DNA from: CAXMST01 sp032122625
GTDB taxonomy: Bacteria; Actinomycetota; Thermoleophilia; Solirubrobacterales; 70-9
Length of the DNA stretch: 38,909 bases
Reading direction: 5' to 3'
NCBI GenBank assembly: GCA_032122625.1
Contig: JAQBGG010000052.1
Span: forward strand, 1 to 38,909
The notes beneath the pieces were generated by a model. That model had not been told where the DNA came from. It ran no database searches and saw only the letters and a list, made by a program, of their open reading frames with translations. Positions 13,382 to 21,740 of the stretch are shown piece by piece (position 1 is the stretch's first letter; each line of letters opens with the position of its first letter). The position numbers were made by a program, and so were the translations under genes.

Positions 13382-15532
13382 GTGCACCCAAAGCCCGAAC
13401 AGGAGGCGTTGCTCGACGTCCACCCCACCCCCGGTGATCCGTTCGAGGGCGAGGTGCGAATCGAGCACGTCCGCTTCAGCTCCGAGGACGGCGCCTTCGT
13501 CGTCGCCGACGTCTCACTCAGCGATGGCTCGCCACTCTGCGTGATCGGGCCGCTCGGGCACCTCGAGGAGGGCGCTCGAGCCCGCCTCAAGGGCGTCTTC
13601 GAGGAGCACTCCCAACACGGCCTGCAGCTTCGTACGCATGAAGCCGAACCACTCGATCCAGCCGGCGTCGAGGGCGCCCGCCAGTATCTGAAGACCCTGC
13701 CGGGGATCGGCGCCTCACGGGCGGCGAAGCTGATCGACGAACACGGTGCCGACGTCTTCGAGGTGATCGACCGCGACCCAGAGGCGGCGTTCCGTTCGCT
13801 CTCGGGGATCGGACCGGTGCGGGCCCGGGAGGCCGCGGAGGACTGGGTCGAGCGTCGCGCCCAGCGTCGCCTCTACACGCTGCTCGCACCGCACGGGCTC
13901 GCCCGTCACGTCTCCGAGCTGATGGCGGCCCACGGCGGCGATGCGGCCGAGCTAATCAGCGCCGACCCCTATTCGCTGACCTCGATCCACGGGGTCGGCT
14001 TCGCCAGCGCCGACCGCTTTGCGTTGGCTCTCGAGATCGATCCCCGATCGCCCGAGCGAATGCACGCCGCCGCCGTGCACGCGATTGCCGAGGCCGAGCA
14101 GCGCGGCCACACTCACCTGCCGATCGTCGAGCTGGTGGCGGCGATGCGGACCCTGCTGGGCCCCGATGTCGAACCCTCGATCGGGCAGATCAGCGCCACG
14201 GCGGGCCTCACGCTCGAGGGCCAGCTCGTCTACCGCGACTGGACCTATGAGGCCGAGCGCTGGTTGGCCGCGACCCTGGGGGGTATGGCCCGCTCGAAGC
14301 CAGCCTGGAGCAAGCCGCCGAACCCGGGCGAGTTCGGTGATCTCACCCCAGAGCAGCGCGAGGCGACCGGCAACGCCCTCACCCATCGCCTCTCGCTGAT
14401 CACCGGCGGTCCGGGAACCGGCAAGACCCACCTGACCCACGCGCTGGCGCAGATGGCGGAGGCGCGCGGACTCGAGCTGCGGCTGCTCGCGCCGACCGGC
14501 CGCGCCGCCCGCCGGCTCACCCAGGCAACGGGCGGCGTCGCCGCGCAGACGATCCACAAGGCACTGGAGTGGATCCCCGGCGACTTCCCGGGCCGCGACG
14601 AGAGCAGCCCGGTGGAGGCCGATCTGATCATCGTCGACGAGTCCTCGATGCTCTCCCTGGAGATCTGCCGACACCTGATCGCCGGCGTCGGGCCCGAAAC
14701 CCACCTGGTTTTGATCGGCGACGCCGACCAGCTCCCCCCCGTCGGCCCGGGTAAGCCGTTCCTCGAGTTGATCGAGTCCGGAATCGTGCCGACCGTGCGG
14801 CTCGGCCACGTCTTCCGTCAGGCACGGCGTTCGATGATCGTCGGCGCCGCGCACTCGATCCGCAAGGGCGAGCAACCGCGCTCCGTCCCTCACGCCGAGG
14901 AGGAGCAGGACTTCTTCATCCACCGGCGGCACTCCGCCCAGGCCCTCTCCGACGACGTGATCCGGATCGCGACCGAGAGGATTCCGGCCCAGTACGGGCT
15001 CGACCCGGTCCGCGACGTGCAGGTCCTCGCGCCTCAGTACAAGGGGCCGATGGGGATCGACTCCCTGCATAGCCGAATGCGCGAGATCCTCTGCGGGTCG
15101 AACGAAAGGGTCCTCAACGGTCAGTTCTCAGTCGGCGAGAAGGTCCTGATCACCCGCTCGATCCCCGAGCTCGAGATCGCCAACGGGACGATGTTCGTGA
15201 TCGACTCCGCCGACGAGGACGACTCCCTCCTCTATCTGGAGACCGAGTTGGGAGAGCTGCTGACCCTTCCGTACAAGGACGCGCGGGCCTTACGCGGCGG
15301 CTTCTGCGCTTCCGTCCACAAGGCCCAGGGCTTCGAGATCCCCGCCGTGATCGTCTGTCTGCACAGCTCCCACGCCCCCCAGCTCCTCTCCCGCAACCTG
15401 CTCTACACGGCGGTGACCCGCGCCCAGAAGCTCTGCGTCCTCGCCTGCGATCCACGCGCCGTACAGCGGGCGCTGGCCAACACCGACGCCACCAGCCGCC
15501 ACTCGCGGCTTGGCGAGCGGCTGGCCGGCTGA
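13382..15532 (+). CDS. recD2: RecD2-type ATP-dependent DNA helicase
   Basis: The 716-residue protein has an N-terminal OB-like segment (about 15-90) and helix-hairpin-helix repeats (TLPGIGASRAAKLI, SLSGIGPVRAREAA, SIHGVGFASADRFA). The SF1B helicase core follows, with Walker A ITGGPGTGKTHLTHAL (about 340-355), Walker B IIVDESSMLSLE (about 416-427), GDADQLPPVGPG, VFRQARRS, and the C-terminal motifs SVHKAQGFEIPAVIV and LLYTAVTRAQKL. RecD2 enzymes are 5'-3' helicases found in bacteria as stand-alone repair proteins, not part of RecBCD; no recB or recC is nearby. Length and motif order are typical. The start is GTG 13382 or TTG 13379. A large hairpin follows the stop by 8 bases. Confidence 0.93.
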   Translation: MHPKPEQEALLDVHPTPGDPFEGEVRIEHVRFSSEDGAFVVADVSLSDGSPLCVIGPLGHLEEGARARLKGVFEEHSQHGLQLRTHEAEPLDPAGVEGARQYLKTLPGIGASRAAKLIDEHGADVFEVIDRDPEAAFRSLSGIGPVRAREAAEDWVERRAQRRLYTLLAPHGLARHVSELMAAHGGDAAELISADPYSLTSIHGVGFASADRFALALEIDPRSPERMHAAAVHAIAEAEQRGHTHLPIVELVAAMRTLLGPDVEPSIGQISATAGLTLEGQLVYRDWTYEAERWLAATLGGMARSKPAWSKPPNPGEFGDLTPEQREATGNALTHRLSLITGGPGTGKTHLTHALAQMAEARGLELRLLAPTGRAARRLTQATGGVAAQTIHKALEWIPGDFPGRDESSPVEADLIIVDESSMLSLEICRHLIAGVGPETHLVLIGDADQLPPVGPGKPFLELIESGIVPTVRLGHVFRQARRSMIVGAAHSIRKGEQPRSVPHAEEEQDFFIHRRHSAQALSDDVIRIATERIPAQYGLDPVRDVQVLAPQYKGPMGIDSLHSRMREILCGSNERVLNGQFSVGEKVLITRSIPELEIANGTMFVIDSADEDDSLLYLETELGELLTLPYKDARALRGGFCASVHKAQGFEIPAVIVCLHSSHAPQLLSRNLLYTAVTRAQKLCVLACDPRAVQRALANTDATSRHSRLGERLAG

Positions 15533-15540
15533 GCAGCGGC

Positions 15541-15583
15541 GAGGTTGAAATCCACCCCGTATATCGGGGACGATTTCAACCTC
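15541..15583. terminator. 43-base nested palindrome after recD2
   Basis: GAGGTTGAAATC (15541-15552) pairs perfectly with GATTTCAACCTC (15572-15583). Inside, CCCCG (15555-15559) pairs with CGGGG (15565-15569) around TATAT, with a symmetrical CA/AC internal loop between the two stems. It begins 8 bases after the recD2 stop. A factor-independent terminator without a U tract, an operator for the next gene, or a small palindromic repeat element are all possible. Confidence 0.5.
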
Positions 15584-15598
15584 GGGATCAGGTGCGCG

Positions 15599-16468
15599 AT
15601 GCAGACAGCCATTCGACCGTCTGATCCGCTAACAGTTCAGGCCGTGGCGGCAGACTCTTCAGCTGATTTCCATCGCTATGTGGCGCTCGGGGACTCGACG
15701 ACCGAGGGCCTGGCCGACCCTGATCCGCAGGGTGGGACACGGCACCGGGGCTGGGCCGATCGGCTGGCGGAGAGGCTGGCCGCGATCAACCCCGAGCTGC
15801 GCTACGCGAACCTGGCGATCCGGGGGCGGAAGCTGCCGCAGATCCGGGCCGAGCAGCTCGAGCCGGCGCTGGAGCTGGAGCCGGATCTGGCCAGCATCCT
15901 CGGCGGCGTCAACGACATCCTCCGCCGCGAGGTCGATCTCGACGCACGCGCCGACGACCTCGAGGCGATCGTCTCGGGGCTGCGGGCGAGCGGGGCGAGC
16001 GTGCTGGTCGTCAACTACCCCGATATTGCCGGCTCGATCTCGCTTGGCACGTCCCGCTACTCGCCGCGGATCCAGGGCTTCAACCGGGTGATCCGGGAGA
16101 TCGCCGAGCGGCATGGCGCCCTGCTGGTCGATCTCGAGTCCGACGGAGTCAACCATCCGGCGATGTGGTCGTCGGACCGTCTGCACGCGAGTCCGTTCGG
16201 CCATCAGCGGATGGCCGACGTCGCCGCGGCAACGCTCGGGATCAGCGACCTCGATCCGGCCTGGGAGGCGTCCCTGCCGCCCCACTCGCCTCCCTCGCGT
16301 CCGGCGCGGATCGCCGGCACCGCCTACTGGGCCGGGCGCTACCTCGCCCCCTGGATGCTGCGCCGGCTGCGCGGCATCTCCTCCGGCGACGGGATCAAGC
16401 CCAAGCGCCCCGACCTGGTGCCGGTTATCTGGGACACTCCACTCCCATCGCGAGGCAAGGAGAGCTGA
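15599..16468 (+). CDS. SGNH/GDSL-family hydrolase
   Basis: The product is 289 residues from ATG 15599. SGNH blocks are present: block I YVALGDSTTEG with nucleophile Ser33, the Gly block region YANLAIRGRKL, block III GGVNDI with its Asn, and block V SSDRLHASPFGH with the Asp-x-x-His pair. These enzymes are esterases, lipases or carbohydrate deacetylases. No signal peptide is seen, so it acts in the cytoplasm. The start is uncertain: the frame opens at 15545 inside the hairpin, ATG 15599 is preferred, and GTG 15644 is closer to where the fold begins. The next gene starts 7 bases after the stop, so the two form an operon. Confidence 0.87.
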   Translation: MQTAIRPSDPLTVQAVAADSSADFHRYVALGDSTTEGLADPDPQGGTRHRGWADRLAERLAAINPELRYANLAIRGRKLPQIRAEQLEPALELEPDLASILGGVNDILRREVDLDARADDLEAIVSGLRASGASVLVVNYPDIAGSISLGTSRYSPRIQGFNRVIREIAERHGALLVDLESDGVNHPAMWSSDRLHASPFGHQRMADVAAATLGISDLDPAWEASLPPHSPPSRPARIAGTAYWAGRYLAPWMLRRLRGISSGDGIKPKRPDLVPVIWDTPLPSRGKES

Positions 16469-16475
16469 GCAGACG

Positions 16476-17324
16476 ATGAAACGGATTAGAGCGGGCTGGG
16501 AGCTGACCAAGAAGAGCTGGGCCGTACTACGCGAGCATCGGCGGCTGATGCGCTTCCCGATCTACGGCGCCTTCGCGACGATCCCGCTGGCGATCATCAC
16601 CCTCGGCCCCGGCCTCTACCTGATCGAGGAGGGCGAGATCGCTCCGGGAGCGCCTCTGGCCGTGCTCGGCTTCTACATCCTTGCCTTCGTGGGGATCTAC
16701 TTCAGCGTCGGCCTTGCTGCCACGGCCGACAAGATCTTCCGCGGCGAAGAGGCGAGCGTCAGCGACGGCCTCGCGGTCGCTCGCGGTCGCCTCCGCCAGG
16801 TCGCCGGATGGGCCTTCTTTTCGACCGTGGTCGGCGTGATCATCAGCGCGATCGAGGACCAGGGCGGTATCTTCGGCGCGATCGTCGGCCGGGTCCTCGA
16901 CATCGGCTGGGCGCTCGTGACCTTCCTCGCGGTACCGGTGATCGCCCTCGAGGGCACCGGTCCACTGGAGACGCTGAAGCGCTCCGGAACGCTGTTCAAG
17001 TCGCGCTGGGGCCAACAGGTGACCGGCAACATCGCGATCGGTGGCGCGGTCTTCCTCTTCGGCGTGCTCCCCGCCGCCGCCCTGATCGGGCTCGGGGTGC
17101 TGCTCTGGGGGACCAGCGGCTTCGGCGGGGCGCTGCTGGTGATCGTCGGCGCGGTCATCCTGGCCGTCGCCCTCCTGATCCAGAAGGCTCTGACCGGGAT
17201 CTTTGGCGTCGCCCTCTACCACTACGCGGCCGAGGGCGCCGTCCTCGGCGGCTTCACCGAACAGGAACTGGAATCGGCGGTCAAGATCAAGGGCGGCGCC
17301 ACACCGGCGCAGTCGTCGATCTGA
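16476..17324 (+). CDS. DUF6159-like integral membrane protein
   Basis: The 282-residue product begins MKRIRAGWELTKKSWAVLRE, an opening typical of DUF6159 membrane proteins. About six hydrophobic segments follow, for example IYGAFATIPLAIITLGPGLY (about 28-47), VLGFYILAFVGIYFSVGLAA, WALVTFLAVPVIALEGTG and a pair near 185-235. Charged loops such as DKIFRGEEASVSDGLAVARG are conserved-looking. Function unknown. ATG 16476 follows an AAGGAGAG stretch and sits 7 bases after the SGNH hydrolase stop, so they are co-transcribed. The frame is open much further upstream, but that part overlaps the hydrolase gene and is not real. Confidence 0.82.
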   Translation: MKRIRAGWELTKKSWAVLREHRRLMRFPIYGAFATIPLAIITLGPGLYLIEEGEIAPGAPLAVLGFYILAFVGIYFSVGLAATADKIFRGEEASVSDGLAVARGRLRQVAGWAFFSTVVGVIISAIEDQGGIFGAIVGRVLDIGWALVTFLAVPVIALEGTGPLETLKRSGTLFKSRWGQQVTGNIAIGGAVFLFGVLPAAALIGLGVLLWGTSGFGGALLVIVGAVILAVALLIQKALTGIFGVALYHYAAEGAVLGGFTEQELESAVKIKGGATPAQSSI

Positions 17325-17329
17325 TGGGC

Positions 17330-17342
17330 GCCTAGCTAGGCT
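17330..17342 (+). promoter_or_regulatory. Palindromic promoter of the DUF2254 gene
   Basis: GCCTAGCTAGGC (17330-17341) is a perfect 12-base palindrome overlapping TAGGCT (17337-17342), the recurrent -10 hexamer of this window. Transcription would start near 17350, leaving a ~45-base leader with GAGGTG before the ATG at 17396. A regulator bound to the palindrome could occlude the -10 box. Confidence 0.45.
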
Positions 17343-17395
17343 CTGGCGCTCGGCTCCGAGGCCGAATCCCAGTTTCCGAACTCCGAGGTGCTCCG

Positions 17396-18697
17396 ATGTC
17401 CTGGCGAACCAAATGGCGGATCTACGAGTACATCCGCAACTCGATCTGGATCGTGCCGGCGATCCTCGGGGCGCTCGCGGTCGTGATGGGCATCATCCTG
17501 CCGGACATCGACGAGCGAACGGGCGACGCGATCGGGGTCTCGTTCGGCGCCAGCGCGGCGCAGGGAATCCTGGGCGCGTTGGCGGGGGGCATGATCACCT
17601 TCACCGGCTTCGTCTTCTCGATTCTGCTGCTCGCGGTCCAGTTCGGTTCCAGCCAGTTCTCCCCGCGGATGCTGCGCCGCTTCCTTCGCGACCCAACGAC
17701 GAAGATCTCGCTCGGCATCTTCATGGCCACCTTCATCTACGCCCTGCTGGTGCTACGGAAGATCGAGCCGGCTGACAACGCGGACTTCATCCCTGATCTC
17801 TCCGTCTCAGTCTCGCTGATCATGCTGCTCTTGAGCATGGTCATGTTCCTGCGGCTGATCAGCAAGACGACCCAGGGCCTGCGGGTCGCTGTGGTCGTCG
17901 GCGATCTCGGCAGAGACGGAGCCGCGGTCATGCAGCGCGTCTACCCGGAGCCGGTCGAGGGCCCCGAGGCCGGCGGAATCGAGGAGGTCGACGGCGGCGA
18001 GGGGGCCGCGGAGCCTTCACGGGTCGTCACCTACGGCCAGGAGCCGGCCGTGCTGCAGAGCGTCGACACCCACGGGCTCGTCGCGATCGCCGCCGAGGCG
18101 GATGTGGTCATCGAGCTGATCCCGCCGGTCGGCGACCTGATCGCCTGGGACGCGCCGCTGTTCGCAATCCACGGGGAGGGCGAAGACATCGAGGACGAGC
18201 GGCTACGCAGGTCGATCGCCGTCGGCGACGAGCGGACGATGCGCCAGGACCCGGCCTTCGTCTTCCGGCTACTCGCCGACATCTCCTCGAAGGCCCTCTC
18301 GCCGGGCGTCAACGACCCAACCACGTCAGTGCAGTCACTCGATCAGATCGAGATGCTGCTGCGACTACTCGCGGGTCGGCGCCTGACGCCGGGAGAGCAA
18401 CGTGACGGTGCCGGTACGGTCCGCTTCCGCTATCCGGCGCCGACCTGGGAGGACTTCCTCAGCATCGCGCTCGACGAGGCGCGGTTTTTCGGCGAGACCT
18501 CGGTCCAGGTCACCCGTAGGCTGCGGGCGCTGCTCGAGGATCTGCACGCCGCCGCGCCGCCCGATCGGCAGCCCGCCGTCGAGGCTCAGATCAGGATGCT
18601 GGAGGCGAGCGTCGCCCGCAGCTTCCGCGAGCCCGCCGACCACGAGATCGCCGCGGCTCGGGATCGCCAGGGCATCGGCTCGCCGGGCGGACGCTGA
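17396..18697 (+). CDS. DUF2254 integral membrane protein
   Basis: The 433-residue protein has four membrane helices in its first third (about 17-36, 54-82, 101-121 and 137-156) and then a long soluble domain. Conserved-looking DUF2254 stretches are present: GGMITFTGFVFSILLLAVQF and SPRMLRRFLRDPTTK at the membrane, and later QDPAFVFRLLADISSKALSP followed by GVNDPTTSVQSLDQIEMLLR in the soluble part. The family is a predicted membrane protein of unknown role in many bacteria. The length is typical. The GAGGTG ribosome-binding site fits the ATG. It follows the SGNH/DUF6159 operon on the same strand but has its own likely promoter. Confidence 0.85.
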   Translation: MSWRTKWRIYEYIRNSIWIVPAILGALAVVMGIILPDIDERTGDAIGVSFGASAAQGILGALAGGMITFTGFVFSILLLAVQFGSSQFSPRMLRRFLRDPTTKISLGIFMATFIYALLVLRKIEPADNADFIPDLSVSVSLIMLLLSMVMFLRLISKTTQGLRVAVVVGDLGRDGAAVMQRVYPEPVEGPEAGGIEEVDGGEGAAEPSRVVTYGQEPAVLQSVDTHGLVAIAAEADVVIELIPPVGDLIAWDAPLFAIHGEGEDIEDERLRRSIAVGDERTMRQDPAFVFRLLADISSKALSPGVNDPTTSVQSLDQIEMLLRLLAGRRLTPGEQRDGAGTVRFRYPAPTWEDFLSIALDEARFFGETSVQVTRRLRALLEDLHAAAPPDRQPAVEAQIRMLEASVARSFREPADHEIAAARDRQGIGSPGGR

Positions 18698-18727
18698 CGC
18701 AGGCAGCTGAAAACTTTCGGCCTTCTA

Positions 18728-18733
18728 TATGCT
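18728..18733 (+). promoter_or_regulatory. Predicted -10 box of the DUF6325-SHOCT operon
   Basis: TATGCT ends exactly 7 bases before the ATG at 18741. It overlaps an earlier in-frame ATG (18729), which therefore cannot be the start if this promoter is used. Confidence 0.5.
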
Positions 18734-18740
18734 CGCGGCC

Positions 18741-19181
18741 ATGAGCGCTGAAGATATCGACGAGATGGGGCCGATCGACTACGTTGTGATCGAGTGGCCG
18801 GACCGGCAACCGAGCGGCGAGGGGGTTCCGATTCTCCTCGATCTGGTCGAGCGGGGGATCGTCAGAATCATCGATCTCGCCTTCATCACGAAGGCCGAGG
18901 ACGGCACAGTCGCGGCGCTCGAGCTCGCCGATGTCGGCGCGATCGACGGCCTCGCGGATCTGGTTGGCGCAGCCTCGGGGCTGCTCGACGAGAGCGATAT
19001 CGCCGAGGCCGGCGAGGCGCTCGAGCCGGGCACATCGGCGGCCCTGCTCGTCTATGAGAACAGCTGGGCCGCGCCCTTCGCCGCGGCGCTGCGTCGCAAC
19101 GGCGCCCAGCTCGTCGCCAACGGCCGGATCCCGGTCCAGGCAATCCTCGCGGCGCTCGACGCCGCCGAAGCCAAGTCGTAG
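18741..19181 (+). CDS. DUF6325-like protein
   Basis: The 146-residue product begins MSAEDIDEMGPIDYVVIEWP and continues VPILLDLVERGIVRIIDLAF, the recognisable opening of DUF6325 proteins. The middle is acidic (ELADVGAIDGLADLVGAASG) and the end has LLVYENSWAAPFAAALRRNG. The family has no established function. It is typically found beside a small SHOCT protein, as here, with a 15-base gap. Start 18741 is chosen from the promoter position. Confidence 0.8.
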   Translation: MSAEDIDEMGPIDYVVIEWPDRQPSGEGVPILLDLVERGIVRIIDLAFITKAEDGTVAALELADVGAIDGLADLVGAASGLLDESDIAEAGEALEPGTSAALLVYENSWAAPFAAALRRNGAQLVANGRIPVQAILAALDAAEAKS

Positions 19182-19196
19182 AAAGAGAGAGGTCCG

Positions 19197-19472
19197 ATGC
19201 CAGGATTGATTCGCGGAGTCGCCCGCACAGCGGCGATCGCCGGAACCGCCACCGCCGTCAGCAACCGAGTTTCGCGCCGCCAGGGCGAGCGCTGGCAGCA
19301 GCAGGCAGCCGAGCAGGCCCCGCAGCAGGAATATGCAGCGCCGCCCCCTGCACCGGCAGCCCCCCAGGAGTCCTCGATCACCCAGCTCAAGGAACTGGCC
19401 GAGTTGAAGGACCAGGGGATCCTCACCGAGGAGGAGTTCGCGGCCCAGAAGGCGAAGATCCTCGGCTCCTGA
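19197..19472 (+). CDS. Small SHOCT-domain protein
   Basis: The 91-residue protein has a glycine/alanine-rich N-terminus (GLIRGVARTAAIAGTATAVS), a Gln/Pro-rich linker (about 35-60) and a C-terminal SHOCT motif: QLKELAELKDQGILTEEEFA then AQKAKILGS. SHOCT segments are short helical hairpins that usually mediate oligomerisation. A GAGAGAGG ribosome-binding site precedes the ATG. It is co-transcribed with the DUF6325-like gene, its usual partner, and the two may work together. Confidence 0.87.
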   Translation: MPGLIRGVARTAAIAGTATAVSNRVSRRQGERWQQQAAEQAPQQEYAAPPPAPAAPQESSITQLKELAELKDQGILTEEEFAAQKAKILGS

Positions 19473-19488
19473 GCGCGGAGCCGCTCAG

Positions 19489-19533
19489 GTGAAGCGCATG
19501 CCCGCCGACCCGGCCCGGCGGGCATCGCGGTGA
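19489..19533 (+). promoter_or_regulatory. Possible leader peptide and hairpin before the efflux pump gene
   Basis: A short frame from GTG 19489 (VKRMPADPARRASR) or its internal ATG 19498 ends with TGA at 19531-19533, overlapping the GTG start of the transporter as GTGA. Within it, ATGCCCGCCG (19498-19507) pairs perfectly with CGGCGGGCAT (19516-19525) around an 8-base loop, ending 4 bases before that GTG. It could equally be the terminator of the SHOCT operon. Leader-peptide control is inferred. Confidence 0.4.
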
Positions 19534-21155
19534 AGAAGTGGCGGGTGATCATCGCGCTGGCCTCGGCGCAGTTCGTGATGGTGCTCGACGGCACCGTGAT
19601 GAACGTCTCGATCAACGAGGTCGTTCAGGACCTCGACACGACCGTGACCAAGATGCAGCTGGCGATCACGCTGTACACGCTGACGATGGCGTCGCTGATG
19701 ATGGCCGGCGGCAAGATCGGTGACGTGATCGGCCGCCGGCGCGCGTTCCGGATCGGCCTCGTGATCTTCGCGACCGGCGCCGGGATCACCGCCGCGGCCC
19801 CGAACATCACGATCCTGATGATCGGCTGGTCCGTGCTGGAGGGCGTCGGCGCCGCCCTGATGATTCCCGCGATCGCCGCCCTCGTCGCCGGTAACTACAA
19901 GGGCCGTGACCGCGCCGCCGCCTACGGCGTGATCGGCGGTATCGCCGGCGCCGCTGCGGCCAGTGGACCGATCATCGGCGGCTATGTCTCGACCGAGTTC
20001 AGCTGGCGCTACGTGTTCGGGGCCGAGGTCTTCATCATGGCCGGGCTGCTGCTCGCCTCGGTCGTGATCAAGGAGGCCCCCTTCCAGGGCGACAGGCGGC
20101 CCAAGCTCGACGGCGTCGGCGCGGCCCTATCAATCAGCGGCCTCGCGATTGCCGTGCTCGGAGTCGTGCAGAGCACCGACTGGGGCTGGATCTATCCGAA
20201 AGGCGCTCTGGCCATCGGCGGCACCGAGATCACCCCCTTCGGCTTCAGCGTCGTCCCCTTCCTGATCCTCGCCGGCATCGTCCTGCTCGGCTTTTTCGTC
20301 CTCTGGGAGCAGCGGATGACACGCCTCGATCGCGATCCCCTGATCCGGCTCGAGATGCTGAAGATCCCGCAGCTGCGGGCCGGGCTGTCGGTGTTTGCCG
20401 CGATGTTCATGGTCCTCGCCGGTACCTTCTTCGTACTGCCGCTCTACCTGGAGATCGTGCTCGGCAAGGACCCGCTGGAGACCGGCATCCAGATCCTGCC
20501 GCTCTCGATCGGCCTGTTCGTCGTCGCGCTCGGGGCCTCGCGCCTGTCGAGCCGCTTCTCACCGAAGCGGATCGTCCGGGTCGGACTGCTGTTCATGCTG
20601 GCGGGGGCGATCGCCCTGCTTGCCTCGATCAGCTCGACCCTGGACGAGCCCGTGTTCCTCGGAGCTATGTCATTCGTCGGTATCGGCCTCGGGCTGCTCG
20701 CCTCCCAGCTTGGCAACGTCAACCTCTCCTCCGTCGACGAGAAGCGCTCGAGCGAGGCCGGCGGCTTGCAGGGCACCTCGCAGTTCCTCGGCTCGGCCCT
20801 CGGCACGGCGATCATCGGCTCGATCCTGCTGACGGGCCTGACCGGCGCCTTCGACAACAACATCGAGAACAACCCGAACCTGCCGCCGCAGGTCCGCACC
20901 GAGCTGTCGAAGAAGACGGAGAAGGGGATTCCCTTTATCGCCGGCAGCTCAGTTGAGTCGGAGGCGACCAAGGCCGGGCTCTCATCGGAGCAGGCGAAGG
21001 CGACGGCTAAGGCTTATGACGACGCCCAGCTGACCGCCCTGAAGACCGCTCTTGCGGCGGTCGCCACGATCGTCGTGGCTGCCTTCTGGTTCACGCGGAG
21101 ACTGCCGGCAACGCCGATGGCCGCGCCGTCTGCGGCCGCCGCCGCCGCAGCCTGA
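19530..21155 (+). CDS. EmrB/QacA-type MFS efflux transporter (DHA2 family)
   Basis: The 541-residue protein has about 14 hydrophobic segments, as in the 14-helix DHA2 drug exporters. Motifs seen are D1-like LDGTVMNVSINEVVQDL (about 12-28), motif A GGKIGDVIGRRRAF (about 61-74), and motif C GGIAGAAAASGPIIGGYVST (about 132-151), characteristic of drug/proton antiporters. A soluble loop near 440-490 (NPNLPPQVRTELSKKTEKG) and an alanine-rich tail finish it. It likely exports a toxic or hydrophobic compound using the proton gradient; the substrate is unknown. The GTG start lies inside a tight hairpin/leader region. No TetR or MarR regulator is adjacent. Confidence 0.9.
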   Translation: MKKWRVIIALASAQFVMVLDGTVMNVSINEVVQDLDTTVTKMQLAITLYTLTMASLMMAGGKIGDVIGRRRAFRIGLVIFATGAGITAAAPNITILMIGWSVLEGVGAALMIPAIAALVAGNYKGRDRAAAYGVIGGIAGAAAASGPIIGGYVSTEFSWRYVFGAEVFIMAGLLLASVVIKEAPFQGDRRPKLDGVGAALSISGLAIAVLGVVQSTDWGWIYPKGALAIGGTEITPFGFSVVPFLILAGIVLLGFFVLWEQRMTRLDRDPLIRLEMLKIPQLRAGLSVFAAMFMVLAGTFFVLPLYLEIVLGKDPLETGIQILPLSIGLFVVALGASRLSSRFSPKRIVRVGLLFMLAGAIALLASISSTLDEPVFLGAMSFVGIGLGLLASQLGNVNLSSVDEKRSSEAGGLQGTSQFLGSALGTAIIGSILLTGLTGAFDNNIENNPNLPPQVRTELSKKTEKGIPFIAGSSVESEATKAGLSSEQAKATAKAYDDAQLTALKTALAAVATIVVAAFWFTRRLPATPMAAPSAAAAAAA

Positions 21156-21302
21156 ACGCCAGTCCACCGCGCGACACGGCACACGTCCGGCCAGATGTGC
21201 AGAATACCTGCGACGCCAGCGCCCCCTGCGCCAGTCTCGATCCATCACCGGCACGGTGAGCGCTCGCGGAAATGGATTATCGACTACCGATAGGAGCAAG
21301 AC

Positions 21303-21686
21303 GTGAGAGGTACAGGCAGAGTCGTTTTCGCGGCAGTAATGCTGCTGATTGTCGGTTTCATCAACATCATCTACGGGATCGGAGCGCTTGACGACGCGAG
21401 CATCTTCGTCGGCGACACTCGATTCATTCTCGACAACCTGAACACGCTGGGCTGGGTGCTGATTATTCTCGGCGTGGTCCAGTTGACCGGAGGCTTCTCG
21501 CTGATGGCGGGGAACACGTATGGACGCGTGATCGCGATCATCGGGGGCAGCCTCGGTGCGATTGGCGCGCTGTTCTCGATCGGCGGCAACAACCCCTGGT
21601 GGTCGCTGTGTGTGTTCTTCATCTGCATCTACGTCGTCTACGGCGTTGTCCAGTTCGGCGAGGACGAGGCCGCAGCCGGCCTCTGA
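21303..21686 (+). CDS. DUF7144-like small membrane protein
   Basis: The 127-residue product has four membrane helices (about 8-28, 50-70, 75-95 and 97-117). It opens VVFAAVMLLIVGFINIIYGI and has TLGWVLIILGVVQLTGGFSL and NPWWSLCVFFICIYVVYGVV. This is the pattern of DUF7144 membrane proteins of actinobacteria; function unknown. The GTG start has an AGGAG site 7 bases upstream. A strong hairpin follows the gene. Confidence 0.82.
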   Translation: MRGTGRVVFAAVMLLIVGFINIIYGIGALDDASIFVGDTRFILDNLNTLGWVLIILGVVQLTGGFSLMAGNTYGRVIAIIGGSLGAIGALFSIGGNNPWWSLCVFFICIYVVYGVVQFGEDEAAAGL

Positions 21687-21701
21687 TCCAAGGTTCGCGG
21701 A

Positions 21702-21735
21702 AGCGGGGGTTCGTCCACTCGGGCGGACCCCCGCT
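21702..21735 (+). terminator. Hairpin terminator after the DUF7144 gene
   Basis: AGCGGGGGT (21702-21710) pairs perfectly with ACCCCCGCT (21727-21735). The inner TCGTCC/GGGCGG pairs extend the stem with wobble pairs to about 15 bp around an ACTC loop. It begins 15 bases after the stop. There is no U tract. Confidence 0.6.
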
Positions 21736-21740
21736 CCTCG

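Noticed and set aside
13952..15070. Minus-strand open frame opposite recD2
   Set aside because: Antisense shadow of the helicase core with its Walker motifs.
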